A stretch of 64,000 bases of DNA. Source: an uncultured Desulfobacter sp. GTDB taxonomy: Bacteria; Desulfobacterota; Desulfobacteria; Desulfobacterales; Desulfobacteraceae. The position numbers and the translations under genes were made by a program. Positions within the stretch are counted from its first letter, which is position 1; every line of letters begins with the position of its first letter. Of the stretch, positions 47,140-56,113 are shown piece after piece. The DNA lies in contig NZ_OY762929.1 of the NCBI RefSeq assembly GCF_963666675.1, positions 6,094,501-6,158,500 on the forward strand, written 5' to 3'. Under the pieces are notes generated by a model, which was not told the DNA's origin, ran no database searches, and was given only the letters and a program-made list of their open reading frames with translations.

Positions 47140-47960
47140 TTACAGATTATCAGCTGTTTCCCCTGATTTTTTAGCGATTGTGTTTTCAAATGACCACGGC
47201 AACCAGTCAGAAGGGTTTTGGAAGATCTCGGAAGAGTGCTTCTGTAGTGCGGTCAGGTATTCAAAGGGATTTATATTTTGCAGGTTGCAGGTATGTATCA
47301 GGCTCATGAACAGGTCGCCAATATAGGCACCGTGTTCGGTTTTATAAAATAATGAATTTTTTCGGTGCAGAATCGACTTTTTCAGCAATTGTTCGCAAAG
47401 ATTATTATCCAGCGGTGCTCCAGGGATCTCCAGGAAACGGGTCAATTCCTGCCAGTGATTCAACATATATGATATGGCCTTGCCCAGACTGGAGTTGGGT
47501 TCTACTTCTTTGTTTTCAAACTTGTCTTCCAGCCATACTTTAAGCGCCCGCATCAGTGGACCGCTGTGGGTTTGATGATATTGAAGGCGTTGAGCATCGT
47601 CCAGGCCTTGCTCCCTTACCTTATGATCGTGCTCATAAATTTTAGCCACTGTATCAATTACATGGTCACACTCCTCAGGGAAATCGTCCATGACGTCGAC
47701 AAAGTTACGGCGTCCATGCACGAGACAATTGCATAATATCGATTCAAAACCTTTTGGCAGATTCCTGGACAGAGCATCACACATCTGTATTGGCCGATCT
47801 TCTCTGGATCCCCGTTCTTTCAGAACCCTGGATAAATTTTCTCCAGCATGATTGTGGCCGGTAAAAAACAGGGCAATCTTTCCTACGTCACATTCTGACA
47901 GGATTCCGGAAGTGAACATCCCTTTTCGCTTGGCTGCCTTGTCTGTTTCTTTTATCAAGG
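47140..47960 (-). pseudogene. tnpC: IS66-I transposase TnpC, 3' part
   Basis: C-terminal ~270 residues of the IS66 transposase: KRKGMFTSGILSECDVGKIALFFTGHNHAGEN, CNCLVHGRRNFVDV and PLDNNLCEQLLKKSILHRKNSLF, ending in the usual IS66 C-terminal domain. It joins the 5' part at 51523-52272: MKILSLI before the break and KETDKAAKRKGMF after it, with the 8-bp duplication TATCAAGG at the joint. The reconstructed protein is about 520 residues. Confidence 0.93.
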
Positions 47961-48126
47961 GTAACTGCTCACCCCTATAAAAAAATGCAAAAAAACTAAA
48001 AAAAGACTTGACAGGTTTTTTCGAGAGAGTTTTCAAAATTTTTAAATGACTGTCAAATTGACTACTGAAGCCCACCCCGATGTGTCAGGATAGTTGTCGT
48101 GTCGAACGAAAAGCCAATAAGACAAT

Positions 48127-48651
48127 TTGAACAGGGCGTGGAATGGATATGAAAACGTGGAGTATACACAAGAATTCAAAACGGCAATGATTCAGAAAAT
48201 TCTTTTAAACCCAGGCACGCCGATGGTAAACTTTTCAAAAGAGGCTAACGTTCCAAATTCAACGGTAGCAACCTGGCTAAGAAATTACAAAAAAAGGAAT
48301 GGGAGTACAGTGGGCTCGAAGAAGAAAACCTGGTCAGCCGAGAGGAAATTTCAGGCAGTATTGGAAACTGCGTCGTTAAGTGAAGCAGAAAAAAATGAAT
48401 ATTGCCGGAAACATGGAATATACCCGGAACAGTTAGAAGAGTGGAAGAAAGACTGTATATCCGGATGTAGAAAGAGCCCCGATCAAAATTTTGTCAAGAA
48501 AACCAAGCAAAAAGAGCAAGAATTGCAACGCAAGACTAAAGCCCTTGAAAAAGAATTAACCCGTAAGGAGAAAGCGTTAGCAGAAGCTGCCGCCCTGCTT
48601 GTGTTAAAAAAAAAAGTCCAGGACATCTGGGGGGACAAAGGGGAAGAATGA
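48127..48651 (+). CDS. IS3-family OrfA (HTH DNA-binding)
   Basis: 174 residues; the GTG at 48160 (VEYTQEFKTAMIQKIL) is a more typical start. A first helix-turn-helix segment, GTPMVNFSKEANVPNSTVATWLRNYKKRNG, is followed by a second, KFQAVLETASLSEAEKNEYCRKHGIYPEQLEEWKKD, and a coiled-coil tail (QELQRKTKALEKELTRKEKALAEA). It recognises the element ends. It overlaps orfB by ATGA, so orfB is expressed by translational coupling rather than by the frameshift used in many IS3 elements. Confidence 0.85.
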   Translation: MNRAWNGYENVEYTQEFKTAMIQKILLNPGTPMVNFSKEANVPNSTVATWLRNYKKRNGSTVGSKKKTWSAERKFQAVLETASLSEAEKNEYCRKHGIYPEQLEEWKKDCISGCRKSPDQNFVKKTKQKEQELQRKTKALEKELTRKEKALAEAAALLVLKKKVQDIWGDKGEE

Positions 48652-49694
48652 TTCCTACTGAAGACAAAATGCAGATATTGTCTTTGGTGGAAGAAGCTTG
48701 TAAATCCGGTGCTCGCCAATGTAAGGCTTGTGAAATAATAGGAATTTCAGAAAGGACCTTACAGCGGTGGCAGAAAAAAACGACTGCTGAAATAGAAGAT
48801 AAGCGCCCCCATGCAGAAAGAAATCCTGCAAACAAATTGTCTGAAGAAGAAAAACATATGATTATAGATATTTGTAATAGTCAGGAGTATGGAAGCTTAC
48901 CGCCAAGCCAGATTGTTCCCATGCTTTGTGATCAGGGGATCTATGTCGCATCCGAAGCAAGCTTCTATAGGACACTGAGAGAGAACGGTCTTCAGAACCA
49001 TAGAGGTAAAACCCGGTATAAAACAAATAAAAAACCGACGGGTTTTACAGCAACAGGGCCTAATCAGGTCTGGACATGGGATATAACCTACCTTCCAGCG
49101 GCGCTAAAGGGTTCGTTTTATTACCTTTATATGATAACGGATATTTACAGTCGTAAGATAGTAGCTTGGGAAGTCCATGACAGGCAAAGTGATGAGCTGG
49201 CCTCCGAGCTTGTAAAAAGGGGGTATCTGTCAGAGGGTGTAAATGGCAATGAAATAGTGCTTCATTCAGATAATGGCTCCCCGATGAAAGGTGCGACCAT
49301 GCTGTGCACTCTTCAGCAACTTGGAGTTGTCCCCTCATTCAGTCGGCCGTCGGTAAGTAACGATAATCCTTATTCAGAAGCATTGTTCAAAACCCTGAAA
49401 TATGCCCCTTCATACCCTTCCGGCCCTTTTGAGAGCTTGGAGGCCTGTAGAGAATGGGTACTGAATTTTGTTCGCTGGTACAATAATGTCCACCGTCACA
49501 GTGGTATAAAATTTGTTACCCCAAATGAAAGGCATACAGGGGCAGATAGGACGATTTTAGAGGCCCGTCAAAAGGTATATCTGGAAGCAAAGGCAAAAAA
49601 ACCAGAACGTTGGAGCCGTGGAATCAGAGATTGGACTGTGGTAACAGAAGTCTCTCTTAATCCTGAAAAAAACGATAACCGTCCAGCAGCTTAA
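48648..49694 (+). CDS. IS3-family transposase OrfB
   Basis: 348-residue integrase-type transposase. An HTH (KACEIIGISERTLQRWQKK) precedes the rve catalytic core: WTWDITYLP (first Asp), LHSDNGSPMKG (second Asp) and DNPYSEALFKTLKY (Glu). It ends with WYNNVHRHSGIKFVTPNERHTG, typical of IS3 OrfB. The frame is intact. Confidence 0.93.
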   Translation: MIPTEDKMQILSLVEEACKSGARQCKACEIIGISERTLQRWQKKTTAEIEDKRPHAERNPANKLSEEEKHMIIDICNSQEYGSLPPSQIVPMLCDQGIYVASEASFYRTLRENGLQNHRGKTRYKTNKKPTGFTATGPNQVWTWDITYLPAALKGSFYYLYMITDIYSRKIVAWEVHDRQSDELASELVKRGYLSEGVNGNEIVLHSDNGSPMKGATMLCTLQQLGVVPSFSRPSVSNDNPYSEALFKTLKYAPSYPSGPFESLEACREWVLNFVRWYNNVHRHSGIKFVTPNERHTGADRTILEARQKVYLEAKAKKPERWSRGIRDWTVVTEVSLNPEKNDNRPAA

Positions 49695-49730
49695 TATAAA
49701 GGTTACCCCCAGACATAATTATGTTTTTCC

Positions 49731-49858
49731 CTTATCCCCAAAAAAAATCCTGCGGGAATGGAAGGATAAGTCAAGAAAAAAATGGGAGGGACCCTCTGGG
49801 AGGAACCGATTTTTTTCTTGACTTATCCTGGAATGGAGCTACAAATTTTTGGGGTAAG
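49731..49858. repeat. ~130-bp nested hairpin at the IS3 3' end
   Basis: GGATAAGTCAAGAAAAAAAT (49764-49783) is the exact complement of 49809-49828. Outer arms CTTATCCCCAAAAA and TTTTTGGGGTAAG extend the stem. It may be a transcription barrier protecting the IS, or a palindromic insertion of its own. Confidence 0.8.
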
Positions 49859-50060
49859 GGTAAAAACAACAGTGAAAATTTATACCTAAAAATTTCACAA
49901 AAAATGCGCTTGAGGCGACAACTTTCTTGACAAACACCGCCACTACGAGTCGTGTATTCTGAAATTTATCGCGGCACCAATGGGAAATGATGTCAAATAC
50001 CGTGAAAGTCAATTGTAGGGCGAATGAGAAGGTCGAAAAAAGCCGTGTTATAATACAGAC

Positions 50061-51518
50061 ATGGCAACAGTGAATAAGACAAGTATTCGAGAAGAAGTAG
50101 ACCGTCTGAAACAGGACTTTGAAAAGCTCTGTTCTGAGGGCAAAGCGTCTCCTGAGATACAGGCAGTAATGAATAGTATGCTGCTCATTGTGGAATTGAT
50201 ACTTGCAGTCTTCCTTGAGAAAAAAACTCGCAAAGGCAACAAGAATTCAAGTCTGCCATCCTCACAAACGCCAAAAGATGAGACTGCCAAGTCGGATCCG
50301 AAAAGCAACGGTAAGGGGAAAAAGGTCAGTGGAGAACTCGGCAATACCCGTACAATAGAAACCACCACCATCTCTAAAGCAGAAACATGTGATGTTTGTG
50401 GCACTTCCCTGGACCAGACACCCAGCCGGGGACATGAACGACGTACCAGAATAGATATTGTCTTTGAAAAAGTCGTAGAACATGTTGATGCCGAAATCAA
50501 ACAATGCCCCAACTGTGCCGCGGAGGTAAAGGCAGGCTTTCCTGAGGATATGCCTGGCCCCTTACAATACGGAACTGGGCTCAAGGCATTCGCCATCCAC
50601 TTGATCATCAGCCAGATGGTTGCCCTTAACCGGGTTCAAAAACAGATTTCCGCCATGATCGGGGCGGTTATTTCTGAAGCGACCCTTCTCAAATTTGTCT
50701 GGCGGCTTTACCAAGCACTTGAACAATGGGAAGCCAAATCAATTGAGAGTATCCTTCAGGCTCCATCCATTCATGTTGATGAGACATCCTTCCGGGTGAA
50801 TCGAAAAAATCACTGGATACATGTGTATTCTTCCGGAGGAATCACGCTAAAGCTACTTCATCGAAAGCGGGGTAAGGAGGCGATTGTCGATTTGAACATC
50901 ATCCCCCGCTATGGCGGGGTAATAATCCATGATTGCTGGGCATCATATTTGTCATACGATCATTGTGGCCACGGGCTATGTGGTTCTCACCTCTTGAGGG
51001 AGTTGACATTTATTGTCGATTCCAATCAGTACAGGTGGGCCCGAAATATGAAAAAATTGTTGCAGGAGACTTGCCGGAAAATAGCCAAACGAGAAGATAA
51101 ATGTCTGACAGAGAAAGAATACGCGAACTTGCAGAAGCGTTACCGCAACATTCTTACACGAGGAGATAAAGAGCTGCCGGAAATCCCGCCGAAACCAAAA
51201 GGCAAACGTGGTAAAATGGCCAAGTCAGATGCCCACAATCTTTGGGAAAGGCTGAAAGAACATGAAACAGCTGTTTTGCTGTTTGCCAAGGATCCATATG
51301 TTCCTTTCACCAATAACCGGGCAGAGCGTGATCTTCGAATGGCAAAGGTTAAACAGAAAGTATCAGGGTGTTTTAGACACCAACGATATGCCGATGCTTA
51401 TTGTCGGATTTCGAGTTATCTGCAAACCATGGCAAACAAAGGGGTGAATCCGCTGGTTGCCATTCAGCTGGCTTTGGCCAGCGAAGTTCCCGACGTCGAT
51501 TCCGATTGGGGCGAGTAG
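50061..51518 (+). CDS. IS66-family transposase (ISBst12-like), IS66-II
   Basis: 485 residues. A short N-terminal coiled coil is followed by a Lys/Asn/Ser-rich linker (SSLPSSQTPKDETAKSDPK), a zinc-ribbon (CDVCGTSLDQ...CPNCAAE), and the DDE core: IHVDETSFRV, IIHDCWASYL and FTNNRAERDLRMAKVKQKVSGCFR. Intact. It ends 4 nt before the right end of its element. A promoter region and start lie after the nested IS3. Confidence 0.93.
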   Translation: MATVNKTSIREEVDRLKQDFEKLCSEGKASPEIQAVMNSMLLIVELILAVFLEKKTRKGNKNSSLPSSQTPKDETAKSDPKSNGKGKKVSGELGNTRTIETTTISKAETCDVCGTSLDQTPSRGHERRTRIDIVFEKVVEHVDAEIKQCPNCAAEVKAGFPEDMPGPLQYGTGLKAFAIHLIISQMVALNRVQKQISAMIGAVISEATLLKFVWRLYQALEQWEAKSIESILQAPSIHVDETSFRVNRKNHWIHVYSSGGITLKLLHRKRGKEAIVDLNIIPRYGGVIIHDCWASYLSYDHCGHGLCGSHLLRELTFIVDSNQYRWARNMKKLLQETCRKIAKREDKCLTEKEYANLQKRYRNILTRGDKELPEIPPKPKGKRGKMAKSDAHNLWERLKEHETAVLLFAKDPYVPFTNNRAERDLRMAKVKQKVSGCFRHQRYADAYCRISSYLQTMANKGVNPLVAIQLALASEVPDVDSDWGE

Positions 51519-51522
51519 TTAC

Positions 51523-52272
51523 TATCAAGGATAAAATTTTCATTGTCGTGTCGTCATTGTACAACACCTTGCCTTGTGCAGCCTGACGGACTAACTCTGT
51601 ATATACCGGATGAATCTTGTCTGCTACGCTTTCGATGATTTCCCATTGGGTCGATGGGGGCAGCGGCATCCCCAGGCTAGCCTGAAGTTTGCCCAAGCGG
51701 TATAAAGGGACTCCGCTGCCATATTTTAGAAGGGCCAGCATGGCACCGGATTTGGCATCATATTTTTCTTTGCCCACATTGTCGGGCGCCTGGGCAGTAA
51801 AAATCTGCCCACAAAGGTTACACCGCAATCTCTGCAGTTCATATACTGTCGCCTGGAAGGGAGCACCGCCTGTTATCCGGACGATCTTGGCAGGTGGTTT
51901 TTCACCATACAATTTACCTTTTTCACAGGCAGGGCAATCATTACCTGACTTAAGGCTTTGATGACAGATCTTGATCTTCTTGGCACCTTTATAGGCGTTT
52001 GCACCATTTTTGCCGTGACCTTTTTTCTTCTTTTTTCGTTTCGGCCGGTTCTGCGGATTCGACGTTTTCTTCTTTTCGGTCTTATCGCCGAATACCATTT
52101 TTAATAACCGTTTAATGGATGCTGCTTTTTCATTGGACAACGTATTCAAATAAGCAACGGTTTCAACCAATGCTTTGATCAACTCATAATCGCCGTCCTG
52201 CAGTTCATTTGATCTTACCCGCTCAAGGAGCGCGTCAAGTTCGTCCTGCTTTATGTCCATCGTTTTTGACAT
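51523..52272 (-). pseudogene. tnpC: IS66-I transposase TnpC, 5' part
   Basis: N-terminal ~250 residues: helical start, basic linker (RPKRKKKKKGHGKNGANAYKGA), zinc-ribbon (CPACEKGKLYG...LRCNLCGQIFTA), YLRLGKLQ-like DNA-binding region, and the first catalytic Asp in VLYNDDTTMKILSL. Broken at the TATCAAGG duplication by IS66-II. The open frame continues out of frame for ~50 residues into IS66-II, which is artefactual. Confidence 0.93.
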
Positions 52273-52305
52273 GAAATGTGTGCTATCACATTTAAACTCT
52301 AATGT

Positions 52306-52653
52306 CTAGATTTTTTTCCACAAAAGTACATTATTTTTTTGAGGATTTCCGTTCCATATCAACATCTGTAATTCATGTGCAGCCAATGGGTGAATTTCAT
52401 CTCCTCCCTTTTTAGGCCACCATTTAAAACGCCCCTTGCTCAATCTTTTTTGACAAAGCCAGAAGCCCTGGCCATCATATATTAGTATCTTCAGGGCAGT
52501 CCCCGGTTTGTTTCTGAAAACAAAAACATATCCGGAAAAAGGATTTTGTTTTAACACCCTGCGACAAACAGCTGCCAGGCCGTCGATCCCCTTTCGAAAA
52601 TCAGCAGGAGTTACCGCCAGCATTATCCGCATTTGCGGTGTGATTTGGATCAT
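52306..52653 (-). CDS. tnpB: IS66 Orf2 TnpB accessory protein
   Basis: 115 residues, the usual TnpB size, with the family pattern RIMLAVTPADFRKGIDGLAAVCRR, NPFSGYVFVFRNKPGTALKILIYDGQGFWLCQKRL and GRFKWWP. It lies between tnpA and tnpC of IS66-I and is intact. Needed for IS66 transposition; biochemical role unclear. Confidence 0.95.
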   Translation of the reverse strand: MIQITPQMRIMLAVTPADFRKGIDGLAAVCRRVLKQNPFSGYVFVFRNKPGTALKILIYDGQGFWLCQKRLSKGRFKWWPKKGGDEIHPLAAHELQMLIWNGNPQKNNVLLWKKI

Positions 52654-52654
52654 G

Positions 52655-52883
52655 GAACACCAGCCAGTAAATATTTACCAAGGCTGATCACTGCCGGGTC
52701 TGCACGACCTTTAAAACACATACGCATCTTAAAACCGGCCTGATTCTCCATTTCTATTATACAGTTGGTATCTTCCGGCGCTGGAGTGATCTCTATAAAC
52801 AGGGGGGAGTCATCGTCTTCTTCAGGAGAATCGACTGTAGTACAATGAATGGCATTATAAATTTTTTGTTTTAATGTGGTATG
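52655..52883 (-). pseudogene. tnpA: IS66-I TnpA (Orf1), 3' part
   Basis: The C-terminal ~75 residues on the minus strand read HTTLKQKIYNAIHCTTVDSP, FIEITPAPEDTNCIIEMENQ and KYLLAGVP, a typical IS66 Orf1 end. The 5' part is at 55902-56113. Joining them across the transposon with one copy of the 5-bp duplication gives LRLNHTTLKQKIY in frame. Confidence 0.85.
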
Positions 52884-52952
52884 TGTAGATTCCGACGAGC
52901 TAATCCCATAAAAATCTCAGGTTTGATTACCCGGCTGGCAATTGATTACAGA

Positions 52953-52984
52953 AAAGCCGGGAGAGCTTTTGCCCTCCCGGCTTT
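52953..52984 (-). terminator. Terminator after the transposon ATPase gene
   Basis: On the minus strand GCCGGGAG-ggcaaaagct-CTCCCGGC is followed by TTTT. It lies ~70 nt after the ATPase stop, inside the transposon. Confidence 0.85.
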
Positions 52985-53055
52985 AATCATGTAGACAGCA
53001 GTCTACCGCACTGAGTTATCCCTGGCGCCGGAGTCCCCTCTCAAGCGCTTCCGTT

Positions 53056-53892
53056 TCACTCAGATTCGTTGAACCATTCCGAGTTGTAAATGAGCTCGGC
53101 GGTCACATTTTTTTCATTGTGATAATAGGCCTCCTCAAGACAGATCGTCGCCATATTCATTACGCCCCGTCTGTTTCCCCGGGTGGAACTTGCGATCAAA
53201 TCCATTGCTTCTTTGGTAAACAGGTCCGATGGAGCTTGTGCATTTTTAAGACGGATTTCGATAAAATGCTGGGTTTCATACTCGTTCATGGCATTAATTT
53301 TCATAATGCCGGTGAGCCGGGATCGTATCGGTGCCATTGCATAAAGTCGAAGTTGCCTGAACAGAGAGTCGTCCCCGACAAGGATAAGGGAGGCTGCGCT
53401 TCTCTGTTTAGAGGTTTGGACCAGAAGAGAGCAAAGATCCCAGAGGGAGTCGGATTCGATGCGCTGGGCATCATCGACGATCAGCACCGGATGACGTGAG
53501 TTGGCCTGGTTGGATAAGGATTCAATATGCTGCTGAACCCTTGTAATCAAAGGCATTCCCCGGCTTTTGATATCCACCCCGAGGGTCTGGGCAAGAATGC
53601 GTGTCAGTCCGTTTCTTGGATGACCGGCATAGGGCAGCATAACCGGGAGGTATGCATTTCGATCCAGATCCGATACCAATGCATGAATCAAGGTGGTTTT
53701 TCCGGTCCCTGAAGGGCCGCACAGTGCGGTGCTTTTGCCATGGTGCAGCAAACGTTTTATGGTATCGAGTTTGCGCAGGTCCTCTTTGGGTAGCCAGAGT
53801 TTGCGCTGTTCATAGGTGTCGGCAAAGGGATGGTACTTCCAGCCAAAAAAATCGGCCATGGGCGCCTGTTCTATGGTATGGGTGTCTTGCAT
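53056..53892 (-). CDS. TniB/ExeA-like AAA+ ATPase of the transposon
   Basis: 278 residues. Walker A GPSGTGKTT (about 59-67), Walker B PVLIVDDAQRI (about 135-145), and sensor regions LILVGDDSLFRQL and SRLTGIMKINAM. The N-terminal FFGWKYHPFADT resembles ExeA/TniB-type ATPases. Such proteins bind target DNA and activate the DDE transposase. It starts 2 nt after the integrase stop, so they are co-translated. Confidence 0.85.
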   Translation of the reverse strand: MQDTHTIEQAPMADFFGWKYHPFADTYEQRKLWLPKEDLRKLDTIKRLLHHGKSTALCGPSGTGKTTLIHALVSDLDRNAYLPVMLPYAGHPRNGLTRILAQTLGVDIKSRGMPLITRVQQHIESLSNQANSRHPVLIVDDAQRIESDSLWDLCSLLVQTSKQRSAASLILVGDDSLFRQLRLYAMAPIRSRLTGIMKINAMNEYETQHFIEIRLKNAQAPSDLFTKEAMDLIASSTRGNRRGVMNMATICLEEAYYHNEKNVTAELIYNSEWFNESE

Positions 53893-53894
53893 GA

Positions 53895-55100
53895 TTACCT
53901 CCCTCTATATGCGTTTTGGATGGGATCAATTGGTTTGGCCGGTTTCATTTCCGGTCCGTACCAGATTCGGTCAAGGTTCCATGGCATAAACCAGATGTCG
54001 AGGCGCTGGCCGGGTAAGGCGTCTGCCACCTCATAGGACCGCTTTTTAAGCCTGACGGTATTATTCAGGTAAACTTTGCACCGGCGCTTCATTCTAAATA
54101 AAGGCTCGATATCAATCGTTTCCGGTAGAGGGATGCAGGCACTTTGATGCCCAAGCCGTTTCTGCAAAGGGGTCATGCCCAGGCTGCTGTGAATACGCCG
54201 ATGATAAGTCGACAGCCATTGTGAAAAGGCCTTGTTCAACCCGTCCAGAGTATGGGCCGGGGCATTTTTGCCCTCAAGGAACTGATCCCGGACGGTCCGG
54301 AAGAATCGTTCCACTTTACCCCTTCCCCTGGGTTGGCCCGGCGGCGTATGGATCAGATGGATACCCAGGTTGGCACAAACAAATTTAAGATGCTTGCTTG
54401 CGTAACAGGCCCCGTTGTCCGTATAGAACCGACGCGGCTTGCCATGGGTTCGAACGGTGGCCATCAGTGCCATCATCATTACCTCGGTGCCCTCACTGGT
54501 AAAAAAACCGGCATGAACCACATATCTTGTGGCATCGTCAATAATGGCATGCAGATAGGTTTTGCGTTTTTGGCTGTTCACTCTGATCTTTGGGCCGTGA
54601 AGAAAGTCTGCAGTCCACATTTGACCAAAGAACTGATATTGAAAGGGCCGAGCCGGATCATGCACCGTCAAATGGGGATCTCGTTGAAGGTTGCATGTCC
54701 GGGCAAAGCGATAAAGCGTGGAACGGGCCGGAGACTGCATATCCCAGACTTTATCCTGAACCAGCTGTTCGATCAAACGGGCAAAAGTCCATCTGGGATG
54801 TTCCTGCCGCAGTTGAAACAATCGGTCCGAGATCGCCCTGGGTACGGCATGGTGGGTGCCGGTGTTTTTTCTTTGGGCATCGTTTAACGCCGGCAGGCCG
54901 CCGTTCCGATAACGATAAAACCATTTTCTTAAGGTTTCCGGAGAAAAGGACACAAATTGACCGTCAGGCCGGCGATACTGAACTCCGGCAATTCTGATCA
55001 GTGCCTCCTCCATGGTCTCTACCTCTTCATTTCGATGAAGAAGACTGCTGATAATGCCGTATCGCCAGACAGCGAGATCGGCTGGGTCAGGTATTGGCAT
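53895..55100 (-). CDS. DDE integrase-type transposase of the transposon
   Basis: 401 residues from ATG 55100, chosen because AAGGAGGTGGTC directly precedes it; the frame extends to 55277 without a ribosome site. N-terminal HTH (FSPETLRKWFYRYRNGGLPAL). The rve catalytic core has QMWTADFLHG (Asp), FYTDNGACY (Asp) and PRGRGKVERFFRTVRD (Glu). A Mu-type beta-barrel C-terminus follows. Together with the ATPase it resembles TniA/IstA-like transposases. Confidence 0.9.
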   Translation of the reverse strand: MPIPDPADLAVWRYGIISSLLHRNEEVETMEEALIRIAGVQYRRPDGQFVSFSPETLRKWFYRYRNGGLPALNDAQRKNTGTHHAVPRAISDRLFQLRQEHPRWTFARLIEQLVQDKVWDMQSPARSTLYRFARTCNLQRDPHLTVHDPARPFQYQFFGQMWTADFLHGPKIRVNSQKRKTYLHAIIDDATRYVVHAGFFTSEGTEVMMMALMATVRTHGKPRRFYTDNGACYASKHLKFVCANLGIHLIHTPPGQPRGRGKVERFFRTVRDQFLEGKNAPAHTLDGLNKAFSQWLSTYHRRIHSSLGMTPLQKRLGHQSACIPLPETIDIEPLFRMKRRCKVYLNNTVRLKKRSYEVADALPGQRLDIWFMPWNLDRIWYGPEMKPAKPIDPIQNAYRGR

Positions 55101-55158
55101 GACCACCTCCTTAATTGATAGTTGGAATTGGTGGCATATCAACATAACCGACTGTAAT

Positions 55159-55656
55159 TTAACAATGTATGTTTTGTGTTGATGGTAATTTAACCCATCT
55201 TCCAGGGAAAAAACTCTGGGAAACATCCCTGGTAAAGTCCGGCCAGAAGGAGGGCGGATCCGGCCCCCATTCGGCAACAGTCTTTTCCCGGGAAAACCAG
55301 GGCATTAATTTTTGAGAAAAGATCCTGAGCCGTTTAGCAACACCCCGGGTGCACCCAAAGAATCTTGCCGTCTGTGCCTGGTTCATTCCGGCACTGACCA
55401 TGGCTGCGCAGCAGCATATCGCCTCAAGGGTGTGACGGACGACCGGCATGATGGATTCAGGAAGAACAGAAAAACTTTTCCATGGACACAGGGGCGATTT
55501 GCACAAATAGCGCTGAACCCTTATTTCTGTGTCGTCTTGGGGATGATTTCGCGGATAGGTTCCGTTACGGATGGTCAAAGAACTCGAACAATGGCAGCAA
55601 CGAACCTGTTGTTTTTCCTTGGCAGATGACTGATTTCTTATTATGCTTTCTTTCAT
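55159..55656 (-). CDS. Zinc-ribbon/HTH accessory protein of the transposon
   Basis: 165 residues, ATG 55656. Two CxxC pairs at the N-terminus (RCCHCSSSL ... CKSPLCPWK) suggest a zinc ribbon. An HTH-like segment follows (GMNQAQTARFFGCTRGVAKRLRIF). Upstream of the integrase gene in the same direction. It could be a DNA-binding helper for target or end recognition. The exact family is not recognised. Confidence 0.6.
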   Translation of the reverse strand: MKESIIRNQSSAKEKQQVRCCHCSSSLTIRNGTYPRNHPQDDTEIRVQRYLCKSPLCPWKSFSVLPESIMPVVRHTLEAICCCAAMVSAGMNQAQTARFFGCTRGVAKRLRIFSQKLMPWFSREKTVAEWGPDPPSFWPDFTRDVSQSFFPGRWVKLPSTQNIHC

Positions 55657-55901
55657 AAGCAGGGTCGGGGTTGTGGTGGTGATGGTTTTGGCGAACTTAA
55701 TCTATACCACAATCCCCCCCCCTCTTATCCCCCCCAAAGGGGGGAGGAGGATGCCAAGGCATCGGGCGGTTCCTGCTGTCTACCGATGTGCCTTTTCTTT
55801 TTTAAAAAATCTTATTTAACAAGCTCATTATTTTCTCAGAAAATGTAACGATAGGTGGGATTTTTAGATGATATAGAGGTACTGTAGGGAAAGAATTAAC
55901 A

Positions 55902-56113
55902 GTATGATTAAGCCGTAAACTGTGGGCAATCTTATTTATGCTCAGCCCTTGAGCATGGTGAAGGTCTGCTGCCGCCTGCCATAAATTATCCGGTATTCTT
56001 GACCTTCCGGTTCTGTTATTTCGCCAGTCTGCAAAAAGCTGCTGGACTTTTTCTAATGCGATTGATTGTTCTGCTGTCAATAATTGTTTATTCATCGGTC
56101 CCTCCATTAGCAA
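55902..56113 (-). pseudogene. tnpA: IS66-I TnpA (Orf1), 5' part
   Basis: N-terminal ~70 residues from the minus strand (MNKQLLTAEQSIALEKVQQL starting at 56095, or a GTG/ATG slightly upstream): FADWRNNRTGRSRIPDNLWQAA and an HTH, GLSINKIAHSLRLNHT. Cut by the transposon after the GTATG duplication (minus strand CATAC). The frame continues ~35 residues into the transposon end by chance. Confidence 0.85.

Larger units (their letters stand above)
48083..49932 (+). mobile_element. IS3-type element nested in IS66-II
   Basis: Imperfect ends TGTCAGGATAGTTGTCG (48083) and the complement of TGTCAAGAAAGTTGTCG (ending 49932). It contains orfA and orfB with a 4-nt ATGA overlap. No clear target duplication was found. 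It sits in the leader of the IS66-II transposase gene, so it may block or alter its expression. A long hairpin (49731-49858) lies after orfB. Confidence 0.8.
47961..51522 (+). mobile_element. IS66-type element IS66-II (ISBst12-like) inserted in tnpC, carrying an IS3-type element
   Basis: Ends GTAACTGCTCACCCC (47961) and the complement of GTAACTACTCGCCCC (ending 51522). The 8-bp target duplication TATCAAGG is at 47953-47960 and 51523-51530. It encodes a single IS66-type transposase without tnpA/tnpB. An IS3-type element occupies 48083-49932 in its 5' region. The whole lies inside tnpC of IS66-I. Confidence 0.92.
52884..55901 (-). mobile_element. Three-gene TGT...ACA transposon (3018 bp) inserted in tnpA
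   Basis: Starts TGTAGATTCC at 52884 and ends GAATTAACA at 55901 (complement TGTTAATTC). Flanked by a 5-bp duplication GTATG (52879-52883, 55902-55906). An internal 11-bp inverted pair, GTAGACAGCAG (52991-53001) and its complement (55773-55783), may be transposase-binding sites. Genes on the minus strand are a zinc-ribbon/HTH protein, a DDE integrase and an AAA+ ATPase. TGT/ACA ends, 5-bp duplications and the integrase-ATPase pair are properties of Tn7/Tn552/Tn5053-like transposons. Confidence 0.88.

Noticed and set aside
52915..55912. TGATTA as the target duplication of the three-gene transposon.
   Set aside because: Using it leaves an in-frame stop in tnpA, while GTATG with TGT/ACA ends restores LRLNHTTLKQKIY.
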